The position numbers were made by a program, and so were the translations under genes. Under the pieces are notes generated by a model. It was given only the letters and a program-made list of their open reading frames with translations, ran no database searches and was not told where the DNA came from. From NCBI GenBank assembly GCA_016212965.1, contig JACRDA010000276.1, forward strand, positions 62,001-126,000: DNA of 64,000 nt, in the 5' to 3' direction. Below, piece after piece: positions 35,806 through 44,359 of the stretch (within the stretch, counting starts at the first letter, position 1; each line of letters starts with the position of its first letter). The DNA comes from Myxococcales bacterium. GTDB lineage: Bacteria > Myxococcota_A > Polyangia > Polyangiales > Polyangiaceae.

Positions 35806-36129
35806 ATGCCGCGCCTCTTGCCCGCCGCCACGGTGCTCTCGTTGCTCGGTGCGCTCTCGGTCGGGTCGGCCGCGGGATGCGCCGCCACGGTCGAGGTCGA
35901 AGGGGAGGCCGAGCTCGGCGAGGGCGTCACGGGGGGCGACGGCAGCGGCTGCGTCGCCTGCACCGAGGGCGACTGCGGGCTCTGCTACGACCCGGCCTCG
36001 AGCCTGCTCATCTACCGCTGTCCGACGCAGGTGTTTCCGGCCGGGGTCGAGGCGTGCACCCAGACCGGGAGCCTCTTCCAGGAGCCCGGGGGCGAGTACT
36101 ACGTCTGCTGGCGCTGCGGGCCCCTGTAG
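35806..36129 (+). CDS. Cys-rich lipoprotein
   Basis: The product has 107 residues. The signal peptide ends at lipobox SAAGC. The mature part has an acidic stretch and eight Cys residues (GSGCVACTEGDCGLCYDPAS, YRCPTQ, EACTQ, YYVCWRCG), probably disulfide-bonded or metal-binding. No family is recognised. The ATG at 35806 is preferred over an upstream TTG because it begins the signal peptide cleanly. Confidence 0.65.
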   Translation: MPRLLPAATVLSLLGALSVGSAAGCAATVEVEGEAELGEGVTGGDGSGCVACTEGDCGLCYDPASSLLIYRCPTQVFPAGVEACTQTGSLFQEPGGEYYVCWRCGPL

Positions 36130-36179
36130 TCGCGCGAGGGTCCGGCGTCTTGCGCCCGCGCAAGTAGCGGCGCCCCGGG

Positions 36180-36572
36180 ATGGCTACCCTTGGGGGCGTG
36201 TGGCTCGGCCTCACCGCCCCGCTCTTCCCGCCGCCCGAGGGCGGCGCCGTCGAGGAGACGGTCGTCGCGGCCGTGCAATGGCTGCGGCTGGCGGTCGAGC
36301 TCGTCGGTGCGGCGGTCGTGCTGGCGGGCCTCGTCGCCGTCGGGCGGGTGCTCGTCCGCGGTGCCCTCGCGCGGGCGGGCGCGCGCACGTACTCCGACGC
36401 GCGCCTCACGCTCGCGCGCTTTCTCGCGCTTGCGCTCGAGTTCCAGCTCGGCGCGGACATCCTGTCGACCGCGGTCGCCCCGAGCTGGGACCAGATCGGC
36501 AAGCTCGGAGCCATCGCGATCATCCGCACGGCACTCAACTACTTCCTGCGGCGCGAGATGCACGAGGCGTGA
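36180..36572 (+). CDS. DUF1622 family membrane protein
   Basis: The product has 130 residues with about three transmembrane helices. The diagnostic block is LTLARFLALALEFQLGADIL followed by TAVAPSWDQIGKLGAIAIIR and TALNYFL, which is DUF1622. The family is widespread and functionally uncharacterised. It is a stand-alone gene that converges on the following glutathione-transferase-like gene. Confidence 0.85.
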   Translation: MATLGGVWLGLTAPLFPPPEGGAVEETVVAAVQWLRLAVELVGAAVVLAGLVAVGRVLVRGALARAGARTYSDARLTLARFLALALEFQLGADILSTAVAPSWDQIGKLGAIAIIRTALNYFLRREMHEA

Positions 36573-36618
36573 CGCCCGCGTGGTCGGCCGGAGGGTCGAC
36601 GAGTCGAGGGGCGCACCG

Positions 36619-37362
36619 TCAGCTTCGAAACGCCTGCGTGTGCGGGCTCGTCGTCGCCTCGTCCACGCGCAAGAGCCACGCGGTGAGCCGCGGGTGCTTG
36701 CGCACGATGGCCGCGGCCTCGGGGGTCGCCTCGGTGACGGCGACCGCCCGGAGCGGCGCGAAGACGGCGAGGTCGGCGCCGGTGAGCGCCCGACCGGCGA
36801 GGAACGGCCCCTCTTCGAGCAGGGTGTCGAGCATCCGCGCGTGCTCGTCGAGCCCCTCGAGCACCTGCTCGGCGCTCAGCCGGCCGATGCCCTGGCCGTG
36901 GAGCTGGCCGAGCACGCTCCGCCGGATCACGCCCGGCACGAACCAGCGGAGGGGGGCCGGCATCCGGCCGAAGGCCCGCGCCCGGAACGGCTCGAAGTTG
37001 GTGTCGACCGCCCAGCGCTGTTGGACGGCGAACCAGTAGAGCGACTCGTCGGCCCAGTCCTCGAGCAGCCGGGCCCGCGCGCGCGCCACGGCGTCGTCGG
37101 GCCAGAGCGGCGGCGACGGGTGGCGGGCGTCGACGAACGCGAAGATGCGCGACGAGTCGGTGACGAGCTCGTCGTCGTACCCGAGCACGGGGACCTTGCG
37201 CGTCCGCGGGCTGATGCGCTTCATGACGCCCGGGCCCGCGACGTCGTGCGTCGCGTACTCGAGCCCCTTGTAGCCGAGCAAGCGGTGCACCTTCACGCAG
37301 AAGGGCGAGCCCGACTCGACGCCGACATCGGCCGCGTACTGGTAGAGGACGATCTTGGGCAT
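36619..37362 (-). CDS. Glutathione S-transferase-like protein
   Basis: The product has 247 residues. The thioredoxin-like N-terminal domain reads PKIVLYQYA, then GSPFCVKVHRLLGYKGLEY and the cis-Pro segment RKVPVLGYDDELVTDSS, as in GSTs. A helical C-terminal domain follows, with GPFLAGRALTGADLAVFAPL. The SPFC motif offers a Ser or Cys catalytic residue. The substrate is not known. The ATG at 37362 fits the domain edge; an upstream Met adds only low-complexity residues. Confidence 0.8.
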   Translation of the reverse strand: MPKIVLYQYAADVGVESGSPFCVKVHRLLGYKGLEYATHDVAGPGVMKRISPRTRKVPVLGYDDELVTDSSRIFAFVDARHPSPPLWPDDAVARARARLLEDWADESLYWFAVQQRWAVDTNFEPFRARAFGRMPAPLRWFVPGVIRRSVLGQLHGQGIGRLSAEQVLEGLDEHARMLDTLLEEGPFLAGRALTGADLAVFAPLRAVAVTEATPEAAAIVRKHPRLTAWLLRVDEATTSPHTQAFRS

Positions 37363-37508
37363 GCGCTCGGGCCACGTCGTAGTCGAAGCGCCCGCCGCCT
37401 GCACGCTGCGCGCGCCCCGGCGCCGCCGGGCCCCCGCGCGTTCGTCCCGGGCCGTCGTGGCCGAAACGGGGACGCGGGGGCGGCATGACCTCGTGCTATG
37501 GACGCGCC

Positions 37509-40508
37509 ATGGGGAAGCTGGAAACCCTCTCGCTCCGCGTCAACGGCGACGCGGTCACCGTCGCCGTGCGGGCCGGGCGCACGCTGCTCGAGCTCTTGCG
37601 CTACGACCTCGGGCTCACGGGCTCGAAGCAGGGCTGCGACAAGGGCGACTGCGGCGCCTGCACCGTGCTCGTCGACGGCCGGCCGGTCGCGAGCTGCATC
37701 ACGCTCGCCCTCGACTGCGACGGCGCGAGCGTCGAGACCGTCGAGGGCCTGGCGCGCGGGAGCGAGCTGCACCCGCTCCAGGCCGCCTACGTCGCGCACG
37801 GCGCCTCGCAGTGCGGCTTCTGCTCGCCCGGCGTGCTCATGAGCGCCAAGGCCCTGCTCGATCGGAATCCGCGTCCCACGCGCGACGCGATCAAGCACGC
37901 CCTGTCCGGGAACCTGTGCCGCTGCACCGGCTACACGAAGATCCTCGACGCGGTCGAGGCCGCCGCCGCGGCCCTCTCCGAGCCGCGCGCGCCCGCCGCC
38001 CCGGCGCCCGCCGGGGACGACGCGGACCCCGTGGCGGAGCCGGCCGTGCGCCCCGGCAACACCTCCGCCGCGCCGCCCTCGGCCGGCCTCGACCCCGGGG
38101 CCGTCGGGCGCGCACGGGCCCTCGCCGCCTCGGACCGCGAGCTCCTCGTGCTCGGCCAGCGTCGCGGGGGCGTCAGCGCCGCGAGCCACGCGACGGGGCG
38201 CACGCGCTACACCGACGACTACACCTTCCCGGGCATGCTGCACGCCAAGATCGTGCGCAGCCCCCACGCGCACGCGCGCATCCTCGGCATCGACGCGACG
38301 GCGGCGCTCGCGCTCCCGGGCGTGCACGCGGTCATCACCGGGCGCGACATGCCCGTGCGCTACGGCGTCATCCCCTGGACGCCGGACGAGTACCCGCTCG
38401 CGCTCCACGAGGCGCTCTACGTGGGCGACGCCGTGGCGGCGGTCGCCGCCGTCGACGAGCTGACCGCCACGCGCGCCGCGCGCCTCGTGAAGGTGGACTA
38501 CGAGATCTTGCCGGCCGTGCTCGACCCGGCGAGCGCGCTCCTGCCGGACGCGCCCAAGGTGAACCCGGCGGCGAAGAAGGGCAACGTCACGAAGCACGTG
38601 CACCTCGAGTTCGGCGACGTCGAGGCGGCGCTCGCCGCGAGCGATGTCGTCGTCGAGGGCGACTACGTCTTCCACGGCTCGACCCACGTGCCCATCGAGC
38701 CGCACTGCGCCATCGGCATGGTGGAGCCGAACGGCGTCGTCACGGTGATCTCGGCGACGCAGGTGCCGCACTACCTGCACCGCGAGCTCGCGCGCGTGCT
38801 CGGCGTTCGCTACGACCGCGTGCGCGTCATCCAGCCGCCCGTGGGCGGCGCCTTCGGTGGCAAGAGCGAGCCCTTCGACCTCGAGTTCTGCGTCGCGAAG
38901 CTCGCCCAGCGGACGGGGCGGCCCGTGAAGATCCTCTACACGCGGGAAGAGGTCTTCTACGCGCACCGCGGCCGGCACCCGATGCAGATGCATTACCGGC
39001 TCGGCGCCAAGAAGGACGGCACGCTCACGGGCTGCGACGCCCGGACACTCCTCGACGGGGGCGCCTACGCCTCCTTCGGGCTCGTCACGGCCTACTACTC
39101 CGGGCAGCTCGTGGCGGCACCCGTGCGGCTCGCGGCCTACCGCTTCGACTCGACGCGCGTCTACACGAACAAGCCCGCCAACGGCCCGAAGCGCGGCCAC
39201 GGCAGCGTGCAGCCGCGCTTCGCCTTCGAGGTGAGCCTCGACAAGGTGGCCTGCGAGCTCGGGCTCGACCCCATCGAGCTGCGGCGGCGGAACCTGCTGC
39301 GTGCCGGTGAGCGCACGGTGAACGAGCTCCGCTTGCCCTCGACCGGCTTTGCCGAGTGCCTCGATCGCGTCGAGGCGGCGAGCGGCTGGCGCGACAAGTG
39401 GCGGAAGCTCCCCTACGGGCGTGGGGTTGGCGTCGCGGGCTCGTTCTACATCAGCGGCACGAACTACCCGATCTACCCGAACGACATGCCGATGAGCGCG
39501 GTCGAGCTCCGCCTCGACCGCAGCGGGCGGGCGACGGTGTACGCGGGCGTGTCCGAGATCGGCCAGGGCACCGACTCGATGCTCGCGCTCATCGTCTGCG
39601 AGGAGCTCGGTCTCGAGCCCGAATCGGTGCGCGTGGTCACCGGCGACACGGATCTGACGCCCGTCGACCTCGGCGCCTACTCGAGCCGCGTGACGCTGAT
39701 GGCCGGCAACGCCTGTCTCATGGCGTGCCGCAAGCTCGGTGCGGCGGTGCGCTGGGCCGTGGCGAAGCGCTGGGAGTGCTCGCCGCGCGAGATCGTGCTC
39801 GCCGGTGGCTTCGCCATGCTGCGCCGCGACACGCGCCAGCTCGTCGAGGTCGCGGAGGCCTACCGCTGGGCCGAGACGGACGGCGGCACGCTGACGGCGG
39901 TCGGGCACTACCACGCGCCGAAGGAGGGCGTGCACGGCAGCTACCGCGGTGGCACCATCGGCGCCTCGCCGACCTACTCCTTCACGGCCCACGTCGTCGA
40001 GCTCGCGGTGGATCCGGAGACCGGTGTCGTGTCGGTCGGCAAGATCTGGGTGGCCCACGACTGCGGGCGCGCGTTGAATCCCGTCATCGTCGAGGGACAG
40101 ATGGAAGGGGGCGCGTACATGGGCTTCGCCGAGGCGCTCTTCGAGGAGCAGGCCTATCGCGACGACGGCCTGCACCTCGGGCCGAACCTGCTCGACTACC
40201 GCATCCCGACCACGCTCGACACGCCGGAGCTTCACTCGCTCATCGTCGAGTCCATCGACCCCGAGGGGCCGTACGGCGCGAAGGAGGCGGGCGAGGGGCC
40301 GCTCCACCCGTCGATCCCGGCGATCGCGAACGCCATCCACGACGCCGTGGGCGTGCGCCTCGACGCCTTGCCGTTCACGCCCGAGCGCGTGCGGGCGGCG
40401 CTCCGGGCGCACCCGGCGGCGTGGAAGGGCGTGGAGCCCCGCGCCGCCGCGGGTGTCGAGCGCCGCGAGGGCGGCACGCAGGAGGTGAGCCATGCTCGTC
40501 CTGCCTGA
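37509..40508 (+). CDS. Molybdenum hydroxylase: [2Fe-2S] subunit fused to molybdopterin subunit
   Basis: The product has 999 residues of the xanthine dehydrogenase superfamily. Residues 1-155 are the iron-sulfur subunit with all eight ligands: C43, C48, C51, C63 (plant-type cluster) and C102, C105, C137, C139. A Pro/Ala linker (~160-215) joins it to the large subunit, which has [13 protein letters not shown] and the catalytic Glu929 in [10 protein letters not shown] (G-E-x-P-L). These are separate polypeptides in most family members, so this is a fusion. With the adjacent FAD gene it forms a complete hydroxylase or reductase. The FAD subunit suggests an aromatic acyl-CoA or related substrate, not purines. 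Confidence 0.9.
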   Translation: MGKLETLSLRVNGDAVTVAVRAGRTLLELLRYDLGLTGSKQGCDKGDCGACTVLVDGRPVASCITLALDCDGASVETVEGLARGSELHPLQAAYVAHGASQCGFCSPGVLMSAKALLDRNPRPTRDAIKHALSGNLCRCTGYTKILDAVEAAAAALSEPRAPAAPAPAGDDADPVAEPAVRPGNTSAAPPSAGLDPGAVGRARALAASDRELLVLGQRRGGVSAASHATGRTRYTDDYTFPGMLHAKIVRSPHAHARILGIDATAALALPGVHAVITGRDMPVRYGVIPWTPDEYPLALHEALYVGDAVAAVAAVDELTATRAARLVKVDYEILPAVLDPASALLPDAPKVNPAAKKGNVTKHVHLEFGDVEAALAASDVVVEGDYVFHGSTHVPIEPHCAIGMVEPNGVVTVISATQVPHYLHRELARVLGVRYDRVRVIQPPVGGAFGGKSEPFDLEFCVAKLAQRTGRPVKILYTREEVFYAHRGRHPMQMHYRLGAKKDGTLTGCDARTLLDGGAYASFGLVTAYYSGQLVAAPVRLAAYRFDSTRVYTNKPANGPKRGHGSVQPRFAFEVSLDKVACELGLDPIELRRRNLLRAGERTVNELRLPSTGFAECLDRVEAASGWRDKWRKLPYGRGVGVAGSFYISGTNYPIYPNDMPMSAVELRLDRSGRATVYAGVSEIGQGTDSMLALIVCEELGLEPESVRVVTGDTDLTPVDLGAYSSRVTLMAGNACLMACRKLGAAVRWAVAKRWECSPREIVLAGGFAMLRRDTRQLVEVAEAYRWAETDGGTLTAVGHYHAPKEGVHGSYRGGTIGASPTYSFTAHVVELAVDPETGVVSVGKIWVAHDCGRALNPVIVEGQMEGGAYMGFAEALFEEQAYRDDGLHLGPNLLDYRIPTTLDTPELHSLIVESIDPEGPYGAKEAGEGPLHPSIPAIANAIHDAVGVRLDALPFTPERVRAALRAHPAAWKGVEPRAAAGVERREGGTQEVSHARPA

Positions 40509-41472
40509 GCTCGAGGTCGCGCGCCCGCGCTCGCTCGAGGCGGCGCTCGGCGCGCTCGCGGTGCCGCCCGGCGAGGCGGCCGTCCTCGCGGGCGGCACGG
40601 ATCTGTTGCCCGCGCTGAAGCTCGGCCTGCGCGCGCCGCGGCTGCTCGTGAGCCTGCGCGCCTTGGGCGAGCTCCGCGCCGTGCGCGAGGTCGACGGGGC
40701 CCTGCACGTGGGGGCCGGCGTCACGCTCGCCGACCTCGCCGCCGACGCGCGCGTCCGGGCCCACGCGCCCGCGGTCGCGGACGCCGCGGGGCTCGTGGGC
40801 TCGCCGCAGGTGCGCAACATGGGCACGCTCGGGGGCAACCTGTGCCTCGACACGCGCTGCGGCTACTACGACCAGACCGAGTTCTGGCGCGACGCGCTCG
40901 GCAACTGCCTGCGCACGACACCGGTCGAGTGCCACGTCGTGCCGGGCGGCAAGAACTGCGTCGCGGCCTTCTCGGCCGACACGCCGCCGCCGCTGCTCGC
41001 GCTCGGCGCCCACGTACGGCTCGCCTCGGAGGCCGGCGGCGAGAGGCTCGTGCCGCTCCGCGCCTTCTACACCGCCGACGGGATCGAGAACACCGAGCGC
41101 CGGCACGACGAGCTCGTGGTCGGGGTCGTCGTCCCGGCCGAGGCGCGGCGCGCGCGCACGAGCTACCAGAAGCTGCGCCTGCGCCAGGCCATCGATTTCC
41201 CGCTCCTCGGCGTCGCCGCGGCCGCGTGGCTCGACGGCGCGGGGCGTGTGGAGCGACTCGTGCTCGTCGTCACGGCGCTCGGCGCCAAGCCGCGCTTCGT
41301 CGGCAAGCTCGAAGAGCTCGTGGGCGAGCCGCTCGACGCGCGCCGCATCGCCCGCGCCGCCGAGCGGGCGCGCGCGCAGTGCCACCCGCTCACGAACCTC
41401 GCGACCGACACCGCCTGGCGCCGCGACATGACGGGCGTGCTCGTGCGCCGGGCGCTCGAGGCCATCGCCTGA
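40492..41472 (+). CDS. FAD subunit of a molybdenum hydroxylase with an extra four-Cys iron-sulfur loop
   Basis: The product has 326 residues and overlaps the preceding stop by 17 bases. VLAGGTDLLPALK and NMGTLGGNLCLDTRCGYY bind FAD. An insertion supplies C123, C139, C147 and C156, with spacings of 16, 8 and 9. This matches the extra [4Fe-4S]-binding loop of the beta subunit of 4-hydroxybenzoyl-CoA reductase, which xanthine dehydrogenase and CO dehydrogenase lack. In that enzyme the cluster feeds low-potential electrons toward the flavin and molybdenum. By analogy this complex may work reductively or with a low-potential donor. Confidence 0.88.
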   Translation: MLVLPELEVARPRSLEAALGALAVPPGEAAVLAGGTDLLPALKLGLRAPRLLVSLRALGELRAVREVDGALHVGAGVTLADLAADARVRAHAPAVADAAGLVGSPQVRNMGTLGGNLCLDTRCGYYDQTEFWRDALGNCLRTTPVECHVVPGGKNCVAAFSADTPPPLLALGAHVRLASEAGGERLVPLRAFYTADGIENTERRHDELVVGVVVPAEARRARTSYQKLRLRQAIDFPLLGVAAAAWLDGAGRVERLVLVVTALGAKPRFVGKLEELVGEPLDARRIARAAERARAQCHPLTNLATDTAWRRDMTGVLVRRALEAIA

Positions 41473-41527
41473 GTCGGCGGCCGCCGGCGCGCGGACCGAC
41501 CCGGGCGCAGAGGGGTGACCTCGAGGG

Positions 41528-41548
41528 GGGGACATTCGAAATGTCCCC
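41528..41548. repeat. Inverted repeat with 9-bp arms
   Basis: GGGGACATT, CGA, AATGTCCCC: the arms are perfect and the centre is 3 nt. The flanks (CGAG on the left beyond three extra G, CTCG on the right) extend the pairing with a bulge. It lies between the convergent FAD-subunit and histidine-kinase genes, where a bidirectional transcription block or REP-type element is plausible. No T run follows. Confidence 0.6.
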
Positions 41549-41603
41549 TCGTTTCGATCACCCCCACTGTCGCGCAGCTCTCTTCGCAGCCGTGCGGATG
41601 GGC

Positions 41604-41651
41604 GCGGGTGCGGGTGCGGGTGCGGGGGCGGGTGCGGGTGCGGGTGCGGGG
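41604..41651 (+). repeat. Hexanucleotide tandem repeat (GCGGGT/GCGGGG)
   Basis: Eight contiguous hexamers form two copies of a 24-nt unit: GCGGGT three times, then GCGGGG. The block lies nine bases beyond the kinase stop codon on its 3' side, outside any gene I accept. Such arrays can vary by slippage. Confidence 0.85.
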
Positions 41652-41659
41652 GCGGCGGG

Positions 41660-42928
41660 TCAGTCGGCGCGGGGGAGCAGCACCTCGAAGGTGGTGCCAG
41701 CCCCCGGGCTGCTCGTGACGCTCACGCGCCCACCGGCCTGGTGCACGAAGCCGCGTGCCGTGGCGAGCCCGAGGCCGGTGCCTTGCGCGCCCTTGGTGCT
41801 GAAGAACGGGTCGAAGGCGCGCTCGAGCACCTCGGGCGCCATGCCGTGGCCCGAGTCCACCACGCGGAGCGAGAGGTAGCGACCCGGCTTCAGCCCGAGG
41901 TGCGAGGCGGGCAGGGGCGAGCGCACCTCGACCGGGGTCGTGCCGAGGGCGACGGTGCCGCCCGCGGGCATGGCGTCGCGCGCGTTGACGACGAGGTTGA
42001 CGACGACCTGTTCGAAGGCGATCGGGTCCATGCGCACGCGCGCCTCGCCGGCGCCGAGCGTGAGCTCGAGCGCGACGCCGGCGCCGGCGGCACCGCGCAG
42101 GGCTGGCTCGAGGGCGGCGAGCGCGGCGTCGGGCGCGAAGAGCGTGGGCGCGACGGGGGCGCGCGCCGCGAGCTCGAGGAGCCTGCGGTTGAGGGCGACG
42201 GCGCGGTCGAGCGCCGCGAGCGCATCGGCGACGAGGCGTTGATCGGCCTCGGACACCTTCCTTCCGAGCTGCTGCAGGCACGGCAGCACCACCGTCAGGT
42301 AGTTGTTCACGTCGTGGGCCACCGCGGCCGCCATGTGCTCCAGGCTGCTCGCGCACGCCATCCGCTCCATCGCCCGCTGCAGTGCCGAGAGCGTGACCCT
42401 GCCGCGCGTACAGAGCACGCCGTGCGCGAGGTCCTCGGCGACGTGCTCGAGCAGCTCGACCTCCTCGGCGTCGAAGGCGTGCGGCTCGGGCGCGTAGAGG
42501 TTGAGGGTGCCGAAGGTCAGCTCGCCGTCCCGGAGCGGCAGCGCGGCGGAGGAAGCGTAGCCGCGCTTCAGGGCGTCGTCGCGCCAGGGGGCGAGGCGCG
42601 GGTCGCTCGCGATGTGCTGCGCCACCTGGGTGCGACCGGTGCGGATCGCCAGCCCGGTCGGTCCGAGGCCGTGGTCGCCCTCGCCCCAGGTGATCGCGAG
42701 GTGGTCCAGGTAGCCGTCCGACACCCCCGCGTGGGCGACCGGCCGCACGGTCTTCTCGGCATCCCCCTCGACGTAGCCGATCCACGCCATGCGGTAGCCC
42801 GCGACCTCCACGGCGATGCGGCAGATCTCGGCGGTGAGCTCCGCCTCGCCGCGCGCATAGCGGAGCGCCCGACTCACGCTGAGGCTCGTTCGGTAGGCGC
42901 GCTCGATGCGATGCGACCGATCTGGCAT
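41660..42928 (-). CDS. GAF-domain sensor histidine kinase
   Basis: The product has 422 residues and is cytosolic. A GAF domain spans ~35-175 (AGYRMAWIGYVEGD, SSAALPLRDGELTFGTLNLY). The HisKA helix has the phospho-accepting His in MAAAVAHDVNNYLTVV. The ATPase domain has VNLVVNARDAM (N box), VVDSGHGMAPEVL (G1), DPFFSTKGAQGTGLGLAT (F/G2) and a final GTTFEVLLP. No response regulator is adjacent, so the partner is elsewhere. The ligand sensed by the GAF domain is unknown. Confidence 0.9.
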   Translation of the reverse strand: MPDRSHRIERAYRTSLSVSRALRYARGEAELTAEICRIAVEVAGYRMAWIGYVEGDAEKTVRPVAHAGVSDGYLDHLAITWGEGDHGLGPTGLAIRTGRTQVAQHIASDPRLAPWRDDALKRGYASSAALPLRDGELTFGTLNLYAPEPHAFDAEEVELLEHVAEDLAHGVLCTRGRVTLSALQRAMERMACASSLEHMAAAVAHDVNNYLTVVLPCLQQLGRKVSEADQRLVADALAALDRAVALNRRLLELAARAPVAPTLFAPDAALAALEPALRGAAGAGVALELTLGAGEARVRMDPIAFEQVVVNLVVNARDAMPAGGTVALGTTPVEVRSPLPASHLGLKPGRYLSLRVVDSGHGMAPEVLERAFDPFFSTKGAQGTGLGLATARGFVHQAGGRVSVTSSPGAGTTFEVLLPRAD

Positions 42929-43063
42929 GCGGACCCTCTCCCGCGCCCATCCTACACTGGCGCACGTTCGGCGGTCGCCGCGGTCACCGCGCCGCGGCGC
43001 TCGCTGCGGCAGGCGGCGGGACGTCGACCTCCGGCCCGAGCGTCAGCGCGAGGGAGGCACGCG

Positions 43064-44359
43064 TCACGGGCGGGGCGGCGGGGGCGGAGGGAGCGGGTGT
43101 GGCGGCGGTGGCGCCGCGGCGCTGTCTCCGCGCCGGTACCACGGCATCACGCGTTCGAGATCGGCCGGCGCCGTCGCGAGCACGACACCGAGCAGCGCCA
43201 CGAGGTCGCTGCGTGGCGCCGACGCCGTGACGAGGATCTCGTGGCCGGACACGACCACCTTGGTCGCGCGCAGGCGCGGCGCGAGGAGCTTGAAGGGCGT
43301 CCTGGCCGCCTCGCTCGCCATGTCGCCCACGTCGCCCTGGATCCTCTTGACGATCTCCGGCGCCTCCTTCAGGTCGCCGGCGTCGAGGTGAATGACGCCG
43401 CGGGCGAGGAGGTTCGGCGCCTGCTCGTCGAGGGTCACGTCCATGTCGCGCTCGGACACGGCGAGCAGGTGGCGCCCACCGCCCCAGCCTGCCGCGCCGG
43501 CCCGCGCGCCGAGCGCCGCGAGCAGGTCCTTGCGGTGGTCGGCGATGGCGAGGACGCTCGCGCCGAGCTGCGCCACCGTCGGGCCGTACTCGCCCGTGGC
43601 GAGGACGGCGAGGCTCCCGGCGCGCTCCACCGTGCCGGCGGGCGCGCCGAAGGACTGCATCAAGCGCTGCACGAGCCCGAGGACATCGGCCGACGCGTCG
43701 TTGCGCAGGCCGAGCACGGTCACGTCGGGACCGTCGCACGCGGCGACCTCGCGCACGGTCGTCACCGGGTCGAGGCCCTTCTGGCGCAGCATGCGCAGCG
43801 CCTGCTCGATGGGCGCGCGGTCGCGGGCCGGGAGGGTCGCCAGGAGCTTGTCGAGCGCGCTGCTCACCTTGGCGGTCTCGGCCCCGACCAGAGCCGTGAC
43901 GTTCACGTAGATGCGGTGACGGCAGTCCCGCGGCAGGTACGCGACGGCGTCGCCCGGCTGGAAGCTGCCCGGATCGGGCAGGGCCGCGAGCGGCGCCACG
44001 GGCTCCGGCGGCGGAGGCGGAACCTCGCCCGGCCCCGGCGGCTGGCCGGGACCCACCTCGTGCGCGGGACCCACGCCGCCCTCGGGGCGCGGCGCGTCGG
44101 CGCGACCGTCGCCCACGCCCGCTGGGAGGTCGGTGGCCTTGGCATCGAGCGCTGCGCTCGCGCTCGCGCTCGCGGTGATCTTGGGCTTCTCGCCCGTGGG
44201 GGGCTGCGGCTCGGGCCCGCCCTTGCCCGGTCCGCCGCAGGCCCCGAGCACTGCGGCCGACGCGAGCCCGGTGAGCACGACCGCGCCGCGGAGCCCGAGC
44301 TCCCGCCGCCGCCCGCCGCCCGAGGTACCGCGAACCTTCGCCGAATCGTCAGCCTGCAT
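43064..44359 (-). CDS. Lipoprotein with Pro/Ala-rich regions
   Basis: The product has 431 residues. A signal peptide ends at lipobox LGAC. A Pro/Gly-rich spacer (~40-130) leads to a globular domain with RHRIYVNVTALVGAETAKVS and SALDKLLATL, then mixed alpha/beta sequence. The C-terminus is a run of prolines. A strong GAGGAG sequence precedes the ATG at 44359, which argues that this start is real even though the upstream gene's frame runs past it. The family is unknown; it resembles other large myxobacterial lipoproteins. Confidence 0.75.
   Translation of the reverse strand: MQADDSAKVRGTSGGGRRRELGLRGAVVLTGLASAAVLGACGGPGKGGPEPQPPTGEKPKITASASASAALDAKATDLPAGVGDGRADAPRPEGGVGPAHEVGPGQPPGPGEVPPPPPEPVAPLAALPDPGSFQPGDAVAYLPRDCRHRIYVNVTALVGAETAKVSSALDKLLATLPARDRAPIEQALRMLRQKGLDPVTTVREVAACDGPDVTVLGLRNDASADVLGLVQRLMQSFGAPAGTVERAGSLAVLATGEYGPTVAQLGASVLAIADHRKDLLAALGARAGAAGWGGGRHLLAVSERDMDVTLDEQAPNLLARGVIHLDAGDLKEAPEIVKRIQGDVGDMASEAARTPFKLLAPRLRATKVVVSGHEILVTASAPRSDLVALLGVVLATAPADLERVMPWYRRGDSAAAPPPPHPLPPPPPPRP

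Noticed and set aside
37293-40853. A 1186-codon open frame on the minus strand
   Set aside because: It is the mirror of the molybdenum hydroxylase gene. Its translation is Arg/His/Ala-rich without domains. Very high GC removes stop codons from such shadow frames across the whole window.
40492-41472. FAD subunit of an ordinary xanthine dehydrogenase or CO dehydrogenase
   Set aside because: The four-Cys insertion with 16-8-9 spacing is absent from those subunits and points to the 4-hydroxybenzoyl-CoA reductase type.
41604-41651. Tandem repeats as a CRISPR array
   Set aside because: The units are contiguous 6/24-mers with no spacers and no cas genes nearby.
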